DNA of 64,000 nt from Verrucomicrobiota bacterium (GCA_015061905.1 SUVQ01000007.1:82498-146497), one strand, 5' to 3'; shown: positions 18,169 through 29,100, counted from the first letter of the stretch. The notes: generated by a model from the sequence alone, not told the origin. Translations and numbers: made by a program.

Positions 18169-20181
18169 ATGAGTTCCAACGTTACTCCCGAAGTTAAATT
18201 TGCTTCGAAATGGCAGGCGGTTTCGGATCCGAAAGAATTTGCCGCAAAGATTTCTCAAATTCCGGACGGACCGATTGCCGGAAAATGGGGCAAGCGTAAG
18301 TTTGAATACAAGCTCGTCAATCCCGCGAATCGCCGCAAATACCATGTTATCGTGGTCGGTTCCGGTCTCGCCGGCGGAGCAGCCGCCGCATCGCTCGGGG
18401 AAATGGGCTTTAACGTCAGCTGCTTCTGCTATCAGGACAGCCCGCGCCGCGCGCACTCGATTGCCGCTCAGGGCGGTATCAACGCCGCGAAAAATTACCA
18501 GAACGACGGCGACTCCGTTTATCGTCTTTTCTACGATACGATTAAGGGCGGCGACTTCCGCGCCCGCGAAGGCAACGTTTACCGCTTGGCGGAAGTTTCC
18601 AACGCGATTATCGACCAGTGTGTAGCGCAAGGCGTTCCGTTCGCCCGCGAATACGGAGGAACGCTCGCGAACCGCTCCTTCGGCGGTGCGCAGGTTTCCC
18701 GCACGTTCTACGCCCGCGGTCAAACCGGTCAGCAACTTCTCCTCGGCGCGTATTCCGCGCTCTCGAAGCAAATCGGTCTCGGCACGGTCAAAATGTATAA
18801 CCGCCACGAAATGATGGACCTCGTCGTCGTCAACGGCGAAGCGAAGGGCATCGTTACCCGCAACATGGTTACGGGCGAAGTGAAATCGTGGAACGCAGAT
18901 TGCGTCGTGCTCTGCACGGGCGGCTACGGGAACGTGTTTTATCTTTCGACGAATGCGCAGGGGTGCAATGTTACGGCGGCTTTCCGCGCCTACAAACACG
19001 GCGCAGGGTTCGCGAATCCGTGCTACACGCAAATTCACCCGACCTGCATTCCGGTTCACGGCGAACAGCAGTCCAAGCTCACGCTCATGTCGGAATCCCT
19101 CCGCAATGACGGTCGCGTTTGGGTGCCGAAATCCCGCGAACAGGCAAAACTGATTCGCGAAGGCAAACTCAACCCGAACGACGTTAAGGACGAAGATCGC
19201 GACTACTATCTGGAACGCAAGTATCCGAGCTTCGGGAACCTTGCTCCGCGTGATATTTCCTCCCGCGCCGCGAAGGAAGCTTGCGACGACGGTCGCGGCG
19301 TGGCTCCGACCGGTTTCGGTGTGTTCCTCGACTTCCGCGATGCGATCAACCGCCTCGGCGAAGGCGTCATTCGCGACCGTTACGGAAATCTGTTCGATAT
19401 GTATGAAAACATTACGGGCGTGAATCCGTATAAGAACCCGATGCAGATTTATCCGGCGTCTCACTACACGATGGGCGGTCTCTGGGTGGACTACAATTTG
19501 ATGTCCACGATCCCGGGCTTGTTTGTCGGCGGCGAAGCCAACTTCTCCGACCACGGGGCAAACCGCCTCGGCGCTTCCGCGCTCATGCAGGGGCTTTCCG
19601 ACGGTTACTTCGTGCTTCCGGCGGCGATTCCGGACTACCTCGCGAAATGCGGTCTCAAGGGTGCTCCGAAGAAGGAAGATCATCCGGAATACGCGGCGGC
19701 GGAAACCGCTGTTCGCGAACGCATCGAAAAGCTGATGGCGGTCAAGGGCGACAAATCTCCCCGCTACTTCCACCAGAAACTCGGACACATCATCTGGGAA
19801 AAGTGCGGCATGGCGCGCACGAAGGAAGGTCTCACCGAAGCTATTGCCGAAATCAAAACGCTTCGCGAAGACTTTTGGAAAAACGTTCGCGTCGTCGGCG
19901 ATAAAGATACGCTCAATATCGAGCTCGAACGCGCGGCTCGCGTGGCGGACTTCCTCGAATTTGCCGAACTCCTTTGCCTTGACGCACGGGAACGCGACGA
20001 ATCTTGCGGCGGACACTTCCGCTCGGAATACGCGACCGATGAAGGCGAAGCGCAACGCGTGGACGAAAAATTCCACCACGTCGGCGTTTGGGAATTCCAG
20101 GGCGACGGCAAGGAACCCGTTCGCGTTCAGGAACCGCTCGTTTACGAAAACGTTCACCTCGCAACGCGCTCGTATAAATAA
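18169..20181 (+). CDS. sdhA: Succinate dehydrogenase/fumarate reductase flavoprotein subunit
   Basis: A 670-residue catalytic subunit that oxidises succinate with covalently bound FAD. The dinucleotide-binding start is [20 protein letters not shown] (near residue 63), and the flavin-attachment region reads [18 protein letters not shown]. The substrate-site HPT motif lies in [14 protein letters not shown], and [22 protein letters not shown] follows. An AAGGAG site precedes the start, and the gene lies 27 bp after sdhC. The length fits the group that pairs with a b558-type anchor. Confidence 0.96.
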   Translation: MSSNVTPEVKFASKWQAVSDPKEFAAKISQIPDGPIAGKWGKRKFEYKLVNPANRRKYHVIVVGSGLAGGAAAASLGEMGFNVSCFCYQDSPRRAHSIAAQGGINAAKNYQNDGDSVYRLFYDTIKGGDFRAREGNVYRLAEVSNAIIDQCVAQGVPFAREYGGTLANRSFGGAQVSRTFYARGQTGQQLLLGAYSALSKQIGLGTVKMYNRHEMMDLVVVNGEAKGIVTRNMVTGEVKSWNADCVVLCTGGYGNVFYLSTNAQGCNVTAAFRAYKHGAGFANPCYTQIHPTCIPVHGEQQSKLTLMSESLRNDGRVWVPKSREQAKLIREGKLNPNDVKDEDRDYYLERKYPSFGNLAPRDISSRAAKEACDDGRGVAPTGFGVFLDFRDAINRLGEGVIRDRYGNLFDMYENITGVNPYKNPMQIYPASHYTMGGLWVDYNLMSTIPGLFVGGEANFSDHGANRLGASALMQGLSDGYFVLPAAIPDYLAKCGLKGAPKKEDHPEYAAAETAVRERIEKLMAVKGDKSPRYFHQKLGHIIWEKCGMARTKEGLTEAIAEIKTLREDFWKNVRVVGDKDTLNIELERAARVADFLEFAELLCLDARERDESCGGHFRSEYATDEGEAQRVDEKFHHVGVWEFQGDGKEPVRVQEPLVYENVHLATRSYK

Positions 20182-20232
20182 GAGTGCTTAAAGTTTAGAG
20201 CTTAACGCTTAAAGAGAGATAAGGAATAAATC

Positions 20233-21024
20233 ATGTCCGAAGAAAAAACGATTTCACTCACGCTCAAGGTTTGGCGCCAAAAAAGCGGCTCCGCTGACGG
20301 TCATTTCGAAACTTACAAGGTTTCCGACGTTTCCACGGGATCGTCCTTCCTTGAAATGCTCGACATTCTCAATGAAGACCTCGTCGCCCAAGGCAAAGAA
20401 CCGATCGCGTTCGACCACGACTGCCGCGAAGGCATTTGCGGTATGTGCTCGATGACGATTAACGGTATGCCGCACGGTCCGCTTCCGGGCGTTACGACCT
20501 GCCAGCTCCACATGCGCCACTTCAAAGACGGCGAAACCGTTACGATTGAGCCGTTCCGCGCAAAGCCGTTCCCGGTTATCCGCGACCTCATCGTCGACCG
20601 CACCGCGTTTGACAAAATTATCCAGGCGGGCGGCTTCGTTTCCGTGCGCACGGGTTCTGCAATCGACGCGAACATCATGCCGATTCCGAAGGAAGTCGCC
20701 GATACGGCGATGGACGCTGCGGAATGCATCGGTTGCGGTGCTTGCGTTGCGGCGTGTAAAAACGCTTCCGCAATGCTCTTCGTTTCCTCGAAGGTTACGC
20801 AGCTTAACTCGCTCCCGCAGGGCAAGCCCGAAAAGGACAAACGCGTGCTCGCAATGGTCAAGGCAATGGACGACGCCGGATTCGGCAACTGCTCCAACCT
20901 CGGCGAATGCCAGGCGGTTTGCCCGAAGGGACAAACGCTCGATTTCATCGCCAAGATGAATCGCGATTACGCTGTCGCTTCGGTCAAGAAACTCTTTAAG
21001 ACCACCGGAAAGAGAAAAGCGTAA
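20233..21024 (+). CDS. sdhB: Succinate dehydrogenase iron-sulfur subunit
   Basis: A 263-residue electron-transfer subunit. The N-terminal [2Fe-2S] ferredoxin domain has CREGICGMC followed by a further cysteine in TTCQL. The C-terminal part has the cluster motifs [13 protein letters not shown] and [14 protein letters not shown] for the [4Fe-4S] and [3Fe-4S] centres. It starts 51 bp after sdhA, with an AAGGAA site. The gap between them holds AGCTTAAAG-type short repeats. Confidence 0.96.
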   Translation: MSEEKTISLTLKVWRQKSGSADGHFETYKVSDVSTGSSFLEMLDILNEDLVAQGKEPIAFDHDCREGICGMCSMTINGMPHGPLPGVTTCQLHMRHFKDGETVTIEPFRAKPFPVIRDLIVDRTAFDKIIQAGGFVSVRTGSAIDANIMPIPKEVADTAMDAAECIGCGACVAACKNASAMLFVSSKVTQLNSLPQGKPEKDKRVLAMVKAMDDAGFGNCSNLGECQAVCPKGQTLDFIAKMNRDYAVASVKKLFKTTGKRKA

Positions 21025-21051
21025 AGCTTAGAGCTTAAAGCTTAAAGAAAA

Positions 21052-21100
21052 GCGTTCCCGCGCGACGAAAGTCGGTTTTATGCGGGAACGTTTTTTTTTT
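21052..21100 (+). terminator. Intrinsic terminator made of a CGTTCCCG/CGGGAACG pair
   Basis: GCGTTCCCGC and GCGGGAACG form the stem, with GACGAAAGTCGG in the loop region and a run of ten T residues. It ends sdhCAB. The loop sequence closely resembles that of the terminator after argG. Confidence 0.85.
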
Positions 21101-21104
21101 GCAC

Positions 21105-21320
21105 AAAAAGAGAAAGGAACCGCGAATAAACACGAATTTTCACGAATGTTTTTCGCGCAAAGACGTTAAGCCGCCAAGTTTTTATAATTTAATTAAAAAT
21201 TAGTAGAAAAAATGCGAATAGCCGCGAATTTTCACGCAAAACTCCCTGCGGCAGAAAATTTCTTTTCGTTCGAACAAGCTTCACTTCGGACGCGACAGGA
21301 TTGTCGCTTCTTTTTTTTTT
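21105..21320. repeat. Mosaic intergenic repeat cluster, copy 3
   Basis: The modules AACCGCGAATAAACACGAA, TTCGCGCAAAGACG and GAATAGCCGCGAATTTTCACG are followed by GCGGCAGAAAATTTCTTTTCG and CTTCACTT...GCGACAGGATTGTCGC. It is shorter than the other clusters and lacks the CTCCGTGTCTCC module. No gene is present. Confidence 0.7.
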
Positions 21321-21365
21321 GCTACTTTCCTAAGCGTTTTTTCTTTCCCGCGCTTGCTTTTTTTG

Positions 21366-21371
21366 TATAAT
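21366..21371 (+). promoter_or_regulatory. Possible -10 element for the universal stress gene
   Basis: A perfect TATAAT hexamer lies 60 bases before the start codon at 21431. No good -35 hexamer sits at the usual distance, so this is a weak call. Confidence 0.35.
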
Positions 21372-21430
21372 TCGGAGTTGTAGAACGAACAACACCCCAC
21401 CCCAAAAACCCAAAACGAAAGGTTTCCCTA

Positions 21431-22285
21431 ATGAGAAGAATTCTAGCTTGTGTCGACGGTTCCGCTTACGGACAAATCTGCTCGAAATACGCCGTTTGGC
21501 TTTCCAAGGAGCTCGACGTTCCCGTTACCGTTCTCTATGTTTCCGAGCTTTGGCAATATGAAACGCCGCTGATTGCGGATTTCGGCGGCACACTCGGTGC
21601 GCAACCGTATCTCGGCTTGACGGCGCAATTGAAGGAAATCGAAAACAGCAAGGCAAAAGCGATTTGCGATTACGTGAAAAAACTTTTCGCCGAAGCCGGA
21701 ATTCCCGACAACGTGGAATTTGAACACCGCTCCGGATTGCTCGTGGATTGTATCGATGAATTTGAAAACCAAAAGAAAAACATCGATTTCATCATTTTGG
21801 GTAAACGCGGCGAGAACGCGAATTTGGCAAAAGGGCATCTCGGCTCGAACATGGAACGCGTAATTCGCGCTTCGCGTCGTCCCTGCTTCGTCGCCAATCG
21901 CAAATTCATTGAACAGAAAAAAATTCTGCTCGCTTACGACGGAAGCCCCTCGGCGACGCGCGCGCTCAATTGGTTGGCGAATACGAAAGCGTTCCCGAAG
22001 TGCGAAATCCACGTGGTAACCGTCGGGAAACCCGGCGCGGAAGCGGAAGCCTCCCAATTACTTATCGAGGCGGAATCCATTTTCCAAGGCACGGACAAGA
22101 AACCGATTTGCCAAGTGCTTTCCGGCGCGCCGGGCGAATCCATCGAAAAATATGTCATCGAAAATGCCGTAACCGCCTTGCTCATGGGTGCTTACGGGCA
22201 TTCGCGCATTCGCCAATTCATTATCGGGAGCACGACTTCGGAACTTGTTCGCCGCTGCCTCGTTCCCGTCGTTATGTTCCGTTAG
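21431..22285 (+). CDS. Universal stress protein, tandem UspA domains
   Basis: A 284-residue cytoplasmic protein with two UspA domains. The first begins MRRILACVDGSAYGQICSKY and the second near residue 160 (KILLAYDGSPSATRALNWL). The end has the ATP-binding signature GAYGHSRIRQFIIGSTTSEL, so nucleotide binding by the second domain is likely. The first-domain signature (GKRGENANLAKGHLGSNMER) is also of this type. Role in stress tolerance is inferred from family. It is a single gene with its own hairpin terminator. Confidence 0.92.
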   Translation: MRRILACVDGSAYGQICSKYAVWLSKELDVPVTVLYVSELWQYETPLIADFGGTLGAQPYLGLTAQLKEIENSKAKAICDYVKKLFAEAGIPDNVEFEHRSGLLVDCIDEFENQKKNIDFIILGKRGENANLAKGHLGSNMERVIRASRRPCFVANRKFIEQKKILLAYDGSPSATRALNWLANTKAFPKCEIHVVTVGKPGAEAEASQLLIEAESIFQGTDKKPICQVLSGAPGESIEKYVIENAVTALLMGAYGHSRIRQFIIGSTTSELVRRCLVPVVMFR

Positions 22286-22301
22286 GAATTTTCCCAAGCT
22301 T

Positions 22302-22340
22302 GCGGGAGATGCGACTTTGGTCGTTTCTCCCGCTTTTTTT
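22302..22340 (+). terminator. Intrinsic terminator after the universal stress gene
   Basis: GCGGGAGA and TCTCCCGC pair, with an inner GCGAC/GTCGT pairing and a TTTG loop, followed by seven T residues. A second, motif-type hairpin follows at 22364, so two terminators stand in tandem. Confidence 0.85.
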
Positions 22341-22363
22341 GTGCGAAATTTCTTATGAAACGC

Positions 22364-22402
22364 GCGTTCCCGCGGCTTCGGTCGCGGGAACGTTTTTTTT
22401 TC
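22364..22402 (+). terminator. Second terminator, CGTTCCCG/CGGGAACG pair
   Basis: GCGTTCCCGCGG and the facing CGCGGGAACG form a stem around GCTTCGGT, then a T-run. The core is almost base-for-base the same as the terminator at 23651, after the next gene. Confidence 0.85.
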
Positions 22403-22625
22403 GCGCGAAGCCGGCGAAGCGTTAAAAAAAACTTAGTGTCTCTGCGTCTCCGTGAGAGAAAATAAATAACCACGGATAAACACGGAAACATACGGATGTT
22501 TTTCTTTAAAAAAAGAAATCATTCGTGAAATTTGTGCTATTCGTGGATTCTTTCTTCGCGCGAAGCCGCCAAGCCGCAAAGCGTTAAAAAAAACTTTGCG
22601 CCTTAGCGTCTTCGCGCGAAATTTT
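22403..22625. repeat. Mosaic intergenic repeat cluster, copy 4
   Basis: It contains TCGCGCGAAGCCGGCGAAG, GTGTCTCTGCGTCTCCGTG, ACCACGGATAAACACGGAAA, ATTCGTGGATTC and CTTAGCGTCTTCGCGCGA. The first 150 bases are nearly identical to copy 5 at 23689. No gene is present. Confidence 0.75.
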
Positions 22626-22672
22626 TTGTGTAATTGGTGAAATTGGCAGATTTTTTTTTTTTCAAAACATGC

Positions 22673-22703
22673 TTGACGGGCAAGTTTTTTTTTTTGCGAG
22701 AAT
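22673..22703 (+). promoter_or_regulatory. Conserved PEP-CTERM promoter-like element
   Basis: TTGACG (22673-22678), then GGCAAG, a T-tract and GCGAGAATC follow, with GAGAAT at 22698-22703 after 19 bases. The block together with the preceding AAAACATGC is identical to that at 30572. It lies about 80 bases before the start codon. Confidence 0.6.
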
Positions 22704-22783
22704 CGGCGTTGGAAATTGGGCAAATATGGACGCATTTGTCCGCCCCGATTTTTTTTTCTTAACACTATAACCAAATCTAAATC

Positions 22784-23455
22784 ATGAAAAAATACATAAC
22801 GCTCGCGGCGTTACTCGCCGCTGGAACCGCCTGCGCTAACGCGGCTTCGAACGACCTTAGTATTTCGCCCGGAGGCAACTTCTGGGGCGGGGATTTTTCG
22901 TTCGGATTTACGATTGACACGGGAACGCTATCCGACAGTGATAAAACAGATGTGCTCGCTCTTTACTGGGGTACATATTCTGACGCGAATTATTATTCTA
23001 ACGGCTTTAATTTGACTTACACGAACGACGGAATCGAGTTATATGTCGGAGACGGGGCGATGGCGAACGTTGGTGCGAGCGCAGATGTCGCGACGATCAC
23101 AGAAACCACGACATTCACAGGGGCGCGCGGAGCGACGTTTAATACGCTTTTGACTGTTGGTGAATCTTATGTAATTAAGAACGTCGGAGGAGATGGCAAT
23201 CAAACAGTCTCGCTCTACGCAGCGACATGGGATAGCGCTCAAGAGGCGTATCTCATCGGAACCGAAGCGCTTGAAACGGTAACCTATAACGGGAACATGA
23301 ATGGCGGAAATGCCAACACCACGATGGGCTCCGTCGTAAATTCCGCCTATAGTGTATCCACGAATATTACCGTGGTTCCTGAGCCTTCGGCGTTCGGGTT
23401 GTTGGCGGGAGTCGGTGCGCTCGCGCTCGTGGCATCGCGTCGCCGCCGTCGCTAA
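22784..23455 (+). CDS. PEP-CTERM sorting domain protein (second)
   Basis: A 223-residue exported protein. It has the signal peptide MKKYITLAALLAAGTACANA, a glycine- and threonine-rich, beta-type middle of about 175 residues, and the tail VPEPSAFGLLAGVGALALVA with terminal arginines. No enzymatic motif was recognised. Signal peptide, promoter block and 3' flanking repeat match the gene at 30692, while the middle parts share little obvious identity. It is expected to be processed by an exosortase not present in the window. Confidence 0.88.
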   Translation: MKKYITLAALLAAGTACANAASNDLSISPGGNFWGGDFSFGFTIDTGTLSDSDKTDVLALYWGTYSDANYYSNGFNLTYTNDGIELYVGDGAMANVGASADVATITETTTFTGARGATFNTLLTVGESYVIKNVGGDGNQTVSLYAATWDSAQEAYLIGTEALETVTYNGNMNGGNANTTMGSVVNSAYSVSTNITVVPEPSAFGLLAGVGALALVASRRRRR

Positions 23456-23460
23456 CGAAC

Positions 23461-23640
23461 GCCCTCACCATGCTTCGCATGGTCCCCTCCCTCTTAGCAA
23501 GAGGGAGAGCTTCTGATAATCCTCAAAAATAAAACAAAAAAAACTAAAGCTCCTCCCCTTGGTAAGGGGAGGGGGACCGCGCCGAGGGCGTGGTGGAGGA
23601 GTCAAGACTTTCCCTGCCTTAGGCGGGGGAATTAGTAATT
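23461..23640. repeat. CTCC-rich intergenic repeat, copy 1
   Basis: It starts CCCTCACCATGCTTCGCATGG (a CCATGC/GCATGG hairpin), continues CCCCTCCCTCTTAGCAAGAGG and then AAGCTCCTCCCCTTGG...GGGACCGCGCC...GTGGTGGAGGAGTC. The same sequence in the same order follows the PEP-CTERM gene at 30692 (31312-31480). An inverted fragment lies at 30468-30530. Confidence 0.75.
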
Positions 23641-23650
23641 ATGGTTTATT

Positions 23651-23688
23651 GCGTTCCCGCGGCTTCGGTCGCGGGAACGTTTTTTTTT
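23651..23688 (+). terminator. Intrinsic terminator made of a CGTTCCCG/CGGGAACG pair
   Basis: GCGTTCCCGCGG faces CGCGGGAACG across GCTTCGGT, and a T-run follows. It is the likely 3' end of the second PEP-CTERM transcript, about 200 bases after the stop codon. Confidence 0.8.
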
Positions 23689-23960
23689 CGCGCGAAGCCG
23701 TCAAAGCGTTAAAAAAACTTAGTGTCTCTGCGTCTCCGTGAGAGAAAATAAATAACCACGGATAAACACGGAAACATACGGATGTTTTTCTTTAAAAAAA
23801 AAATCATTCGTGAAAATTCGTGTTTATTCGTGGTTCTTAAATTATAAAACTTCGCGGCTTGGCGTCTTTGCGTGAGATTTTTGAACCTTGTGCTAAGAGT
23901 GATTTTGCTTCACACGTAAAACGTTATGCGGCGAAAATAAAATTTGCACGCTCGCTCAAA
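23689..23960. repeat. Mosaic intergenic repeat cluster, copy 5
   Basis: The first part nearly duplicates copy 4 (GTGTCTCTGCGTCTCCGTG, ACCACGGATAAACACGGAAA). It continues with ATTCGTGTTTATTCGTGG, GCGTCTTTGCGTGAG and the GCTTCACACG...CGGCGAAAAT module. It ends about 25 bases before the transporter start. No gene is present. Confidence 0.72.
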
Positions 23961-23986
23961 AAGCGGCAGAATCTTCCGTTCTTACT

Positions 23987-26065
23987 ATGGCTACATCGAA
24001 TACGACCTCAACGGCAGACGCGGCAATCGTTTCCGAACCGGAAGCGGATACCTCCGTCTTCGCTTTGGATAAAATTCCGCCGGAACAGCGTGATGCTTAT
24101 TGGCGCAAGCATATTTACCGTGCGGACAAAGAGCCGCAGTTGACGGTGCGCGGTGCGATTTTTGGCGGCTTAATCGGGATTCTTGCCTGCGCGTCGAGTA
24201 TGTATACGTCGCTGAAAATCGGCTGGGGTTTCGGAATCGCCCTCGTTGCCGTGATTCTTTCTTTTGTCGTATTCAATTTTATCCGTTCCGTTTCCGGCGG
24301 GCGTATCAAATCGATGGGGGTTTTGGAAAATGCGGCGACTTCGTCTGTCGCCTCCGTAACGGGAATGACGACAACGCATACGGTGGTTTCCGCCTTCGGT
24401 GCGCTCATGCTTTTGCAGGGCGTTCCCGCGCCCTGGTATAAGATGGTGCCGACGTTATTTTTCAGTGCATTGCTCGGAACCTGCATTGCTATTCCGATGA
24501 AGCGCGCGTTGATCAATCAGGAACGCCTTCGCTTCCCGAGTGCCATCGCTTCTGCGGAAACGCTGAAATCGCTTTATGCGACGAGCGGGAACGCGGTTAC
24601 GAAAAACAAGGTGCGCACTTTGCTCGGCGCGCTCGGGCTTGCCGCCGTGCTCGGCATCATCAAGCAGCTCCCGACGCTGGCGAGCGCATTTGCCGAAATC
24701 GGGAAAACGAAATTTGCCGATTTTTGCACTCGCTTCGCGTTTGTTCCCGATGCTATCGGGCTTCCCGATTTTCTCAATCCGCTCAAGCTTTGGGGCGGGA
24801 TTCAAGGCTCGACGGTCGTTTCCGATAAGGGCGTGAAAGCCGTCGTTCCCGAAGATGCGAATTTGCCCGGCGTTTCGCTCGACGCGTCTGTGCTTCTCAT
24901 CGGCGCGGGTATGCTCTGTGGTTTGCGTGTTTCGCTCACGATGTTTTTCACGGCAATCGTGCTTGATTGGTGGGTGGCTCCGTGGCTGATTTCTCAAGAT
25001 ATTTTGAACGCGGGAACGGATATTTTCCGCAATATCGAAGCCTCTGTCGACGCGCAGGGTAATTTCACCGGATTCCGCGTTGTTTACTGGTCGCTCTGGA
25101 TGGGAACGGCGATTATGGTGATGTCGAGCTTCACGGCGCTTGCGTTCCAGTGGCGCACAATCGGGCGCGCGTTTTCGGGGATTTTCCCGAAAAAAGGTGC
25201 TCCGAAAAACGATGCCGGGGACGATCCCGTTGCCGACGTCGAAGTGCCGATGAAATGGTTTGTTATCGGCGTGATTCCCTCTGCAATCGGTTTGATTATT
25301 ACGCTTCACTTTGCGTTTAACACGGCGTGGTATCTTGGCGTTCTCGCCATTTTCCTTGCGGGCGCGTTCGGCCTGATTTGCGCGCGCTCCTGCGGGGAAG
25401 CCGACACGAATCCGATCGGCGCGATGGGGAAAATTTCCCAGCTCATCTATTCCGTGATGCCGGGCGCGCGCGGGAACGTCAGCACGAACCTTATCACCGG
25501 GGGCGTTACGGCGGCTGCCGGCGGTGCATCGGGCGACTTGATGTCCGACATGAAGCTCGGGAATCTTCTCGGCTTGAAACCGCGTATTCAGTTCTGGACG
25601 CAGTTGCTCGCGATTTGCATCGGCACGACGATTGCCGTTCCCGTGTGGCGTTTGCTCGTTCCGAGCGTTGAAGCCCTTGAAAAATACCCGGCTCCGCCCG
25701 CGCGCATGTGGAAAGCGGTTGCCGAATTTTTGAATGACCCGCTGATTTCGCTTCCGACGACGGTTTACTGGGCGATGTCTCTCGGAGCGCTCATCGGAAT
25801 CGCGATTCCGGTTTGCGAAAAACTTTTCCCGAAATATCGTGCCTATATGCCGTCTGCAATGGGGATGGGGATTGTGCTTACGCTCCCGGCGGCATTCAAC
25901 AACGCGGCATCGTTCGCGATCGGGGCGATTGCGGTTTGGGCGTGGAATAAGTTCCACCCGAAAAGCGAAGAAAACTACTCGGTTGCGCTCGCTTCCGGCT
26001 TAGTCGGCGGCGAATCCATTGCCTGCGCTCTCGCGGCGATGGCGGCGACGGCAATTCTTCTCTGA
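23987..26065 (+). CDS. OPT family oligopeptide transporter
   Basis: A 692-residue inner-membrane protein with about 14 to 16 hydrophobic helices, matching the OPT family of proton-coupled peptide or metal-chelate importers. The start region RGAIFGGLIGILACASSMYTSLKIGWGFG and the segment NLITGGVTAAAGGASGDLMSDMKLG are typical of bacterial members. The substrate cannot be told from sequence. It is a single gene. It ends opposite recB at a long perfect hairpin. Confidence 0.9.
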   Translation: MATSNTTSTADAAIVSEPEADTSVFALDKIPPEQRDAYWRKHIYRADKEPQLTVRGAIFGGLIGILACASSMYTSLKIGWGFGIALVAVILSFVVFNFIRSVSGGRIKSMGVLENAATSSVASVTGMTTTHTVVSAFGALMLLQGVPAPWYKMVPTLFFSALLGTCIAIPMKRALINQERLRFPSAIASAETLKSLYATSGNAVTKNKVRTLLGALGLAAVLGIIKQLPTLASAFAEIGKTKFADFCTRFAFVPDAIGLPDFLNPLKLWGGIQGSTVVSDKGVKAVVPEDANLPGVSLDASVLLIGAGMLCGLRVSLTMFFTAIVLDWWVAPWLISQDILNAGTDIFRNIEASVDAQGNFTGFRVVYWSLWMGTAIMVMSSFTALAFQWRTIGRAFSGIFPKKGAPKNDAGDDPVADVEVPMKWFVIGVIPSAIGLIITLHFAFNTAWYLGVLAIFLAGAFGLICARSCGEADTNPIGAMGKISQLIYSVMPGARGNVSTNLITGGVTAAAGGASGDLMSDMKLGNLLGLKPRIQFWTQLLAICIGTTIAVPVWRLLVPSVEALEKYPAPPARMWKAVAEFLNDPLISLPTTVYWAMSLGALIGIAIPVCEKLFPKYRAYMPSAMGMGIVLTLPAAFNNAASFAIGAIAVWAWNKFHPKSEENYSVALASGLVGGESIACALAAMAATAILL

Positions 26066-26081
26066 TTCGCACGCAATAAAC

Positions 26082-26135
26082 GGAGACCGTTAAACAGGGA
26101 AAACGCTTTTGCCGATTCCCTGTTTAACGGTCTCC
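26082..26135. terminator. Bidirectional hairpin between OPT transporter and recB
   Basis: A perfect 19-bp inverted repeat (26082-26100 with 26117-26135, arm GGAGACCGTTAAACAGGGA) has a 16-base loop. It lies between convergent genes, and the right arm includes the last codons and stop of recB. No T-run follows, so termination would rest on stem strength. Confidence 0.65.
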
Positions 26136-29100
26136 GAGTATACGCTCCAGTTCATCGAGCTTTGCATCCGTGAGGTTTTTTGTATCCGAAAAAGGAATAC
26201 ACCAGCGCACGAAAAGGTAAACGATCCCGCCGAAATCCCGATCGTGAACGTAGTTTTCCCCAAGGCTTTGCTTAAGGAATTTTCTTAGCGCGAGCGCGTA
26301 AATGCTCCATTGCAAGGCGTATCCGTGGCGCACGATTTCGCGGCGCAATTCCGATTCGCTTAAGCGAAAATCTGCGGGAACGTCCGGCGGCGCGATGCTG
26401 TTGGTTTTCCAGTCGAGGATGAAAAATTTTCCGTTGGTGCGGAAGACGAGGTCGATGATTCCCGTCATCATGCCTGCAACGCGCAGGGAGCTTTCCTTGG
26501 CGGGAGATGTCGGTGCCCAGTGGTAATCTGCCGTTTCCGCGTATATGCCGCCCCAGTTTTTAAAAATGCGGAAAAGTTCGGGATAAATATCACGCGATTG
26601 CTTTAGCGGGAAATGGAATTCCATTTCGTGCACGGCGTCTTCGGCGGCGAGAGAGGCGAGGCGAAAATCTTCGTCGGGAAACAGCGGAAGCCGGAGATTT
26701 TCTTCCGTCATCGCGCAGAATTTTGCGAAAAGGATTTCCTGCTCGCGCGGCGTGGCGTTTGGGCGACTCGGAAGTGCGTCCAATGCCGAGTTTACGAGTT
26801 CGGGCAGATTTTCCCGCGAGCGGAAATCCGTTTTTTCAAAAATGAGGTGCGCGAGCGTTCCGAATTCCGCCCCGGAAGGAAGATCGAAAAAATGTTTTTT
26901 CGGAAAAGTTTTTTCGTCGGAAGAGGTCGCGGGAACGGCGGTTTCGGGAACGTCGCTTGCTGTCGGGTTGCCTTCGTCGTTGCGGAGAAATCCGGCGGAT
27001 TCGCTTTCTGAGGCGTGGATGATTTTTGAAAAGCTGAAAACGCTTTCGGTTTCCCGGGAAAGTTTTTTCCGGATTTCTTCGGCTTGTGCGAAGCGGGTTT
27101 CCGCTTCTTCCGGAGATAAAATTTTTCCCGTCTTTTTCGCCTGCGCAGAGCGAGCGCGGAATCCTGCGTTTTCAGGGAATGCGGAGTCCGGAAGCGGCGT
27201 TCCCGCCGGGAGAATTTGCCAGGCGGAATGCGTTCCCGCTTCGGAAAGTTTCGGGAGTGCGACGCCTAAAATTTGGTTTTGGTAAGAGTTCCAAATTTCG
27301 CGGGAGCGGCGTTGCGGCACATGGTAGAGAACGAGCCGGGAACGCGCCCGTGTCAGCGCAACGTAAAAAAGACATGCGGCGTTTGCGCCTGCGGCTTCAA
27401 GCGCGGCGGTAAGAAATTCGCGGGATTTATCTTTTGAAGAGTCAAAAAGTAAAACGGCGTTCCCGTCTTTCCCGGTGCTTTTGACAAAATCTTTTTCGCC
27501 GCGTTTGGAGTAAAGCGGTTTCGCCCAAAGAGACGGCACAAAAACCGTGTCAAATTCCAATCCTTTGCTTTTATGAATTGTGAGAATGTTGACTGCGTCG
27601 GAGTCGGAATCGGCGCGAAGGCGGAGTTCCTCTGCATCGTCCGAGCGTTTCGCCGAGGCGAGAAGCGCGTCAAACGTGCGGGTCAGCGCACGCGGCGAGA
27701 GCGCGGATTTTTGTTCATGGTTGTGCAAAATTTCCGTTAAATGCAGGAGGTTGGTTACCTGCGCCGTTGCGGATTTTTGCTTGGATAAAACCGGGAAAAA
27801 CTGAAGCGTTTCCGATAATTTTTGAAAAGCGGAAAGAATCCCGCTTTTTTCCCAGCGCGTGCGGGCGTCTGCAAAAGCCTGTCTGGCGGCATCGGAAAAT
27901 TCTGATGTTTCGTTTCCGGAAATGGCGTTTGCGTCGATTCCTTCAAAAAACGGCGAAATTATTGCTCTGCGGAAACGGGCTGTGTTTTGCGGCTCCAGCA
28001 TCGCGTGCAAAATGTCTGCAAGTGAGCGGGCAATCGGTTCGCAGAGCACGTTCCCGCGTGCCGTGGTGGCGGCGGGAATATTTTTTTTGCCGAGCTCGGC
28101 GCGGTAGAGATTCGCCTCGTCGTTATCCGACACTAAAATTGCGATGTCGGAGGCGGGAACGCCCCGGCGGATTACGAGGTCTTCAATGTCTGCGGCGATG
28201 TGTTTGCGGACGTTTTCCTTTCCCCGCTCTTTGCTGCTTTCGTCGTCTTCAATTTTTATATACGCCGCGACGGTTTTTCTTTTTGTATCAAAAAAATCAT
28301 TACCGGCTTCGCTGAGTTTTTTTTGAGGAAACGCGACGGGCGAGTAATCGAGAAGTCCTGAAATTTCGGCGGGAACGCTGAAAGGTTTTTTCGCCGTTCC
28401 CAAGTCAACTGTTGCGGGAATTTGAGAGTCGAAGGAAAAAATTTCATTAAACGCGTCGATGACGGCGGGTTCCGATCTCCAGTTTTCTCCGAGCGTGAGC
28501 GCGTTCCCGTTGCCGGCGGCGAGTATTTCCCGCTTGGCTTTCCGGTAAATGCGAATGTCTCCGCCGCGAAATTCGTAGATTGCCTGTTTCGGGTCTCCGA
28601 CGCAGAAAATCGGTTTGTTGCGGGAAAGAAAAAGGTTACGGAAAATTTCCCATTGCACCGGATCTGTATCCTGAAATTCATCGACAACGGCAACGCGATA
28701 GCGCGCCGAGATGCGGGCGGCGAGTTTCGGGTCGTCGCGCAATGCGTCGCGAAGCGTGATGAGAATTTCTCCGTAGGAAATATCTTTCGCGCGTTCCCGC
28801 CGCAGAGTCCATTCTTCACGAGCCTGTGTGGCGACGGCGTAAAGGGCGCAGGCGCGCTCGTCGGCAGGATTCGGCTCGGCGGGAACGAGTTCCGGGTTTT
28901 GAAGGAAAGGCTGAAGCACCGAGCAGATTTCCGCCGCTTCGACGGAGAAGAAAATGTTTTCGCCGGAGGCTATTTTTCGCGCGCGCCAACGCGTCGCGAA
29001 GCGCAGAAGCTCGTCGGACAACGATGCGCGAATTTCTTCCGTGCGAGCAGAAATGCCGAAATCTTTTAAAACGCGCAGGCAAAATCCGTGAATGGTAAAT

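Noticed and set aside
24455..25957. Minus-strand frame of 500 residues opposite the OPT transporter
   Set aside because: Composition is extremely rich in Arg, His, Gln and Asn, and the plus strand codes a clear membrane transporter.
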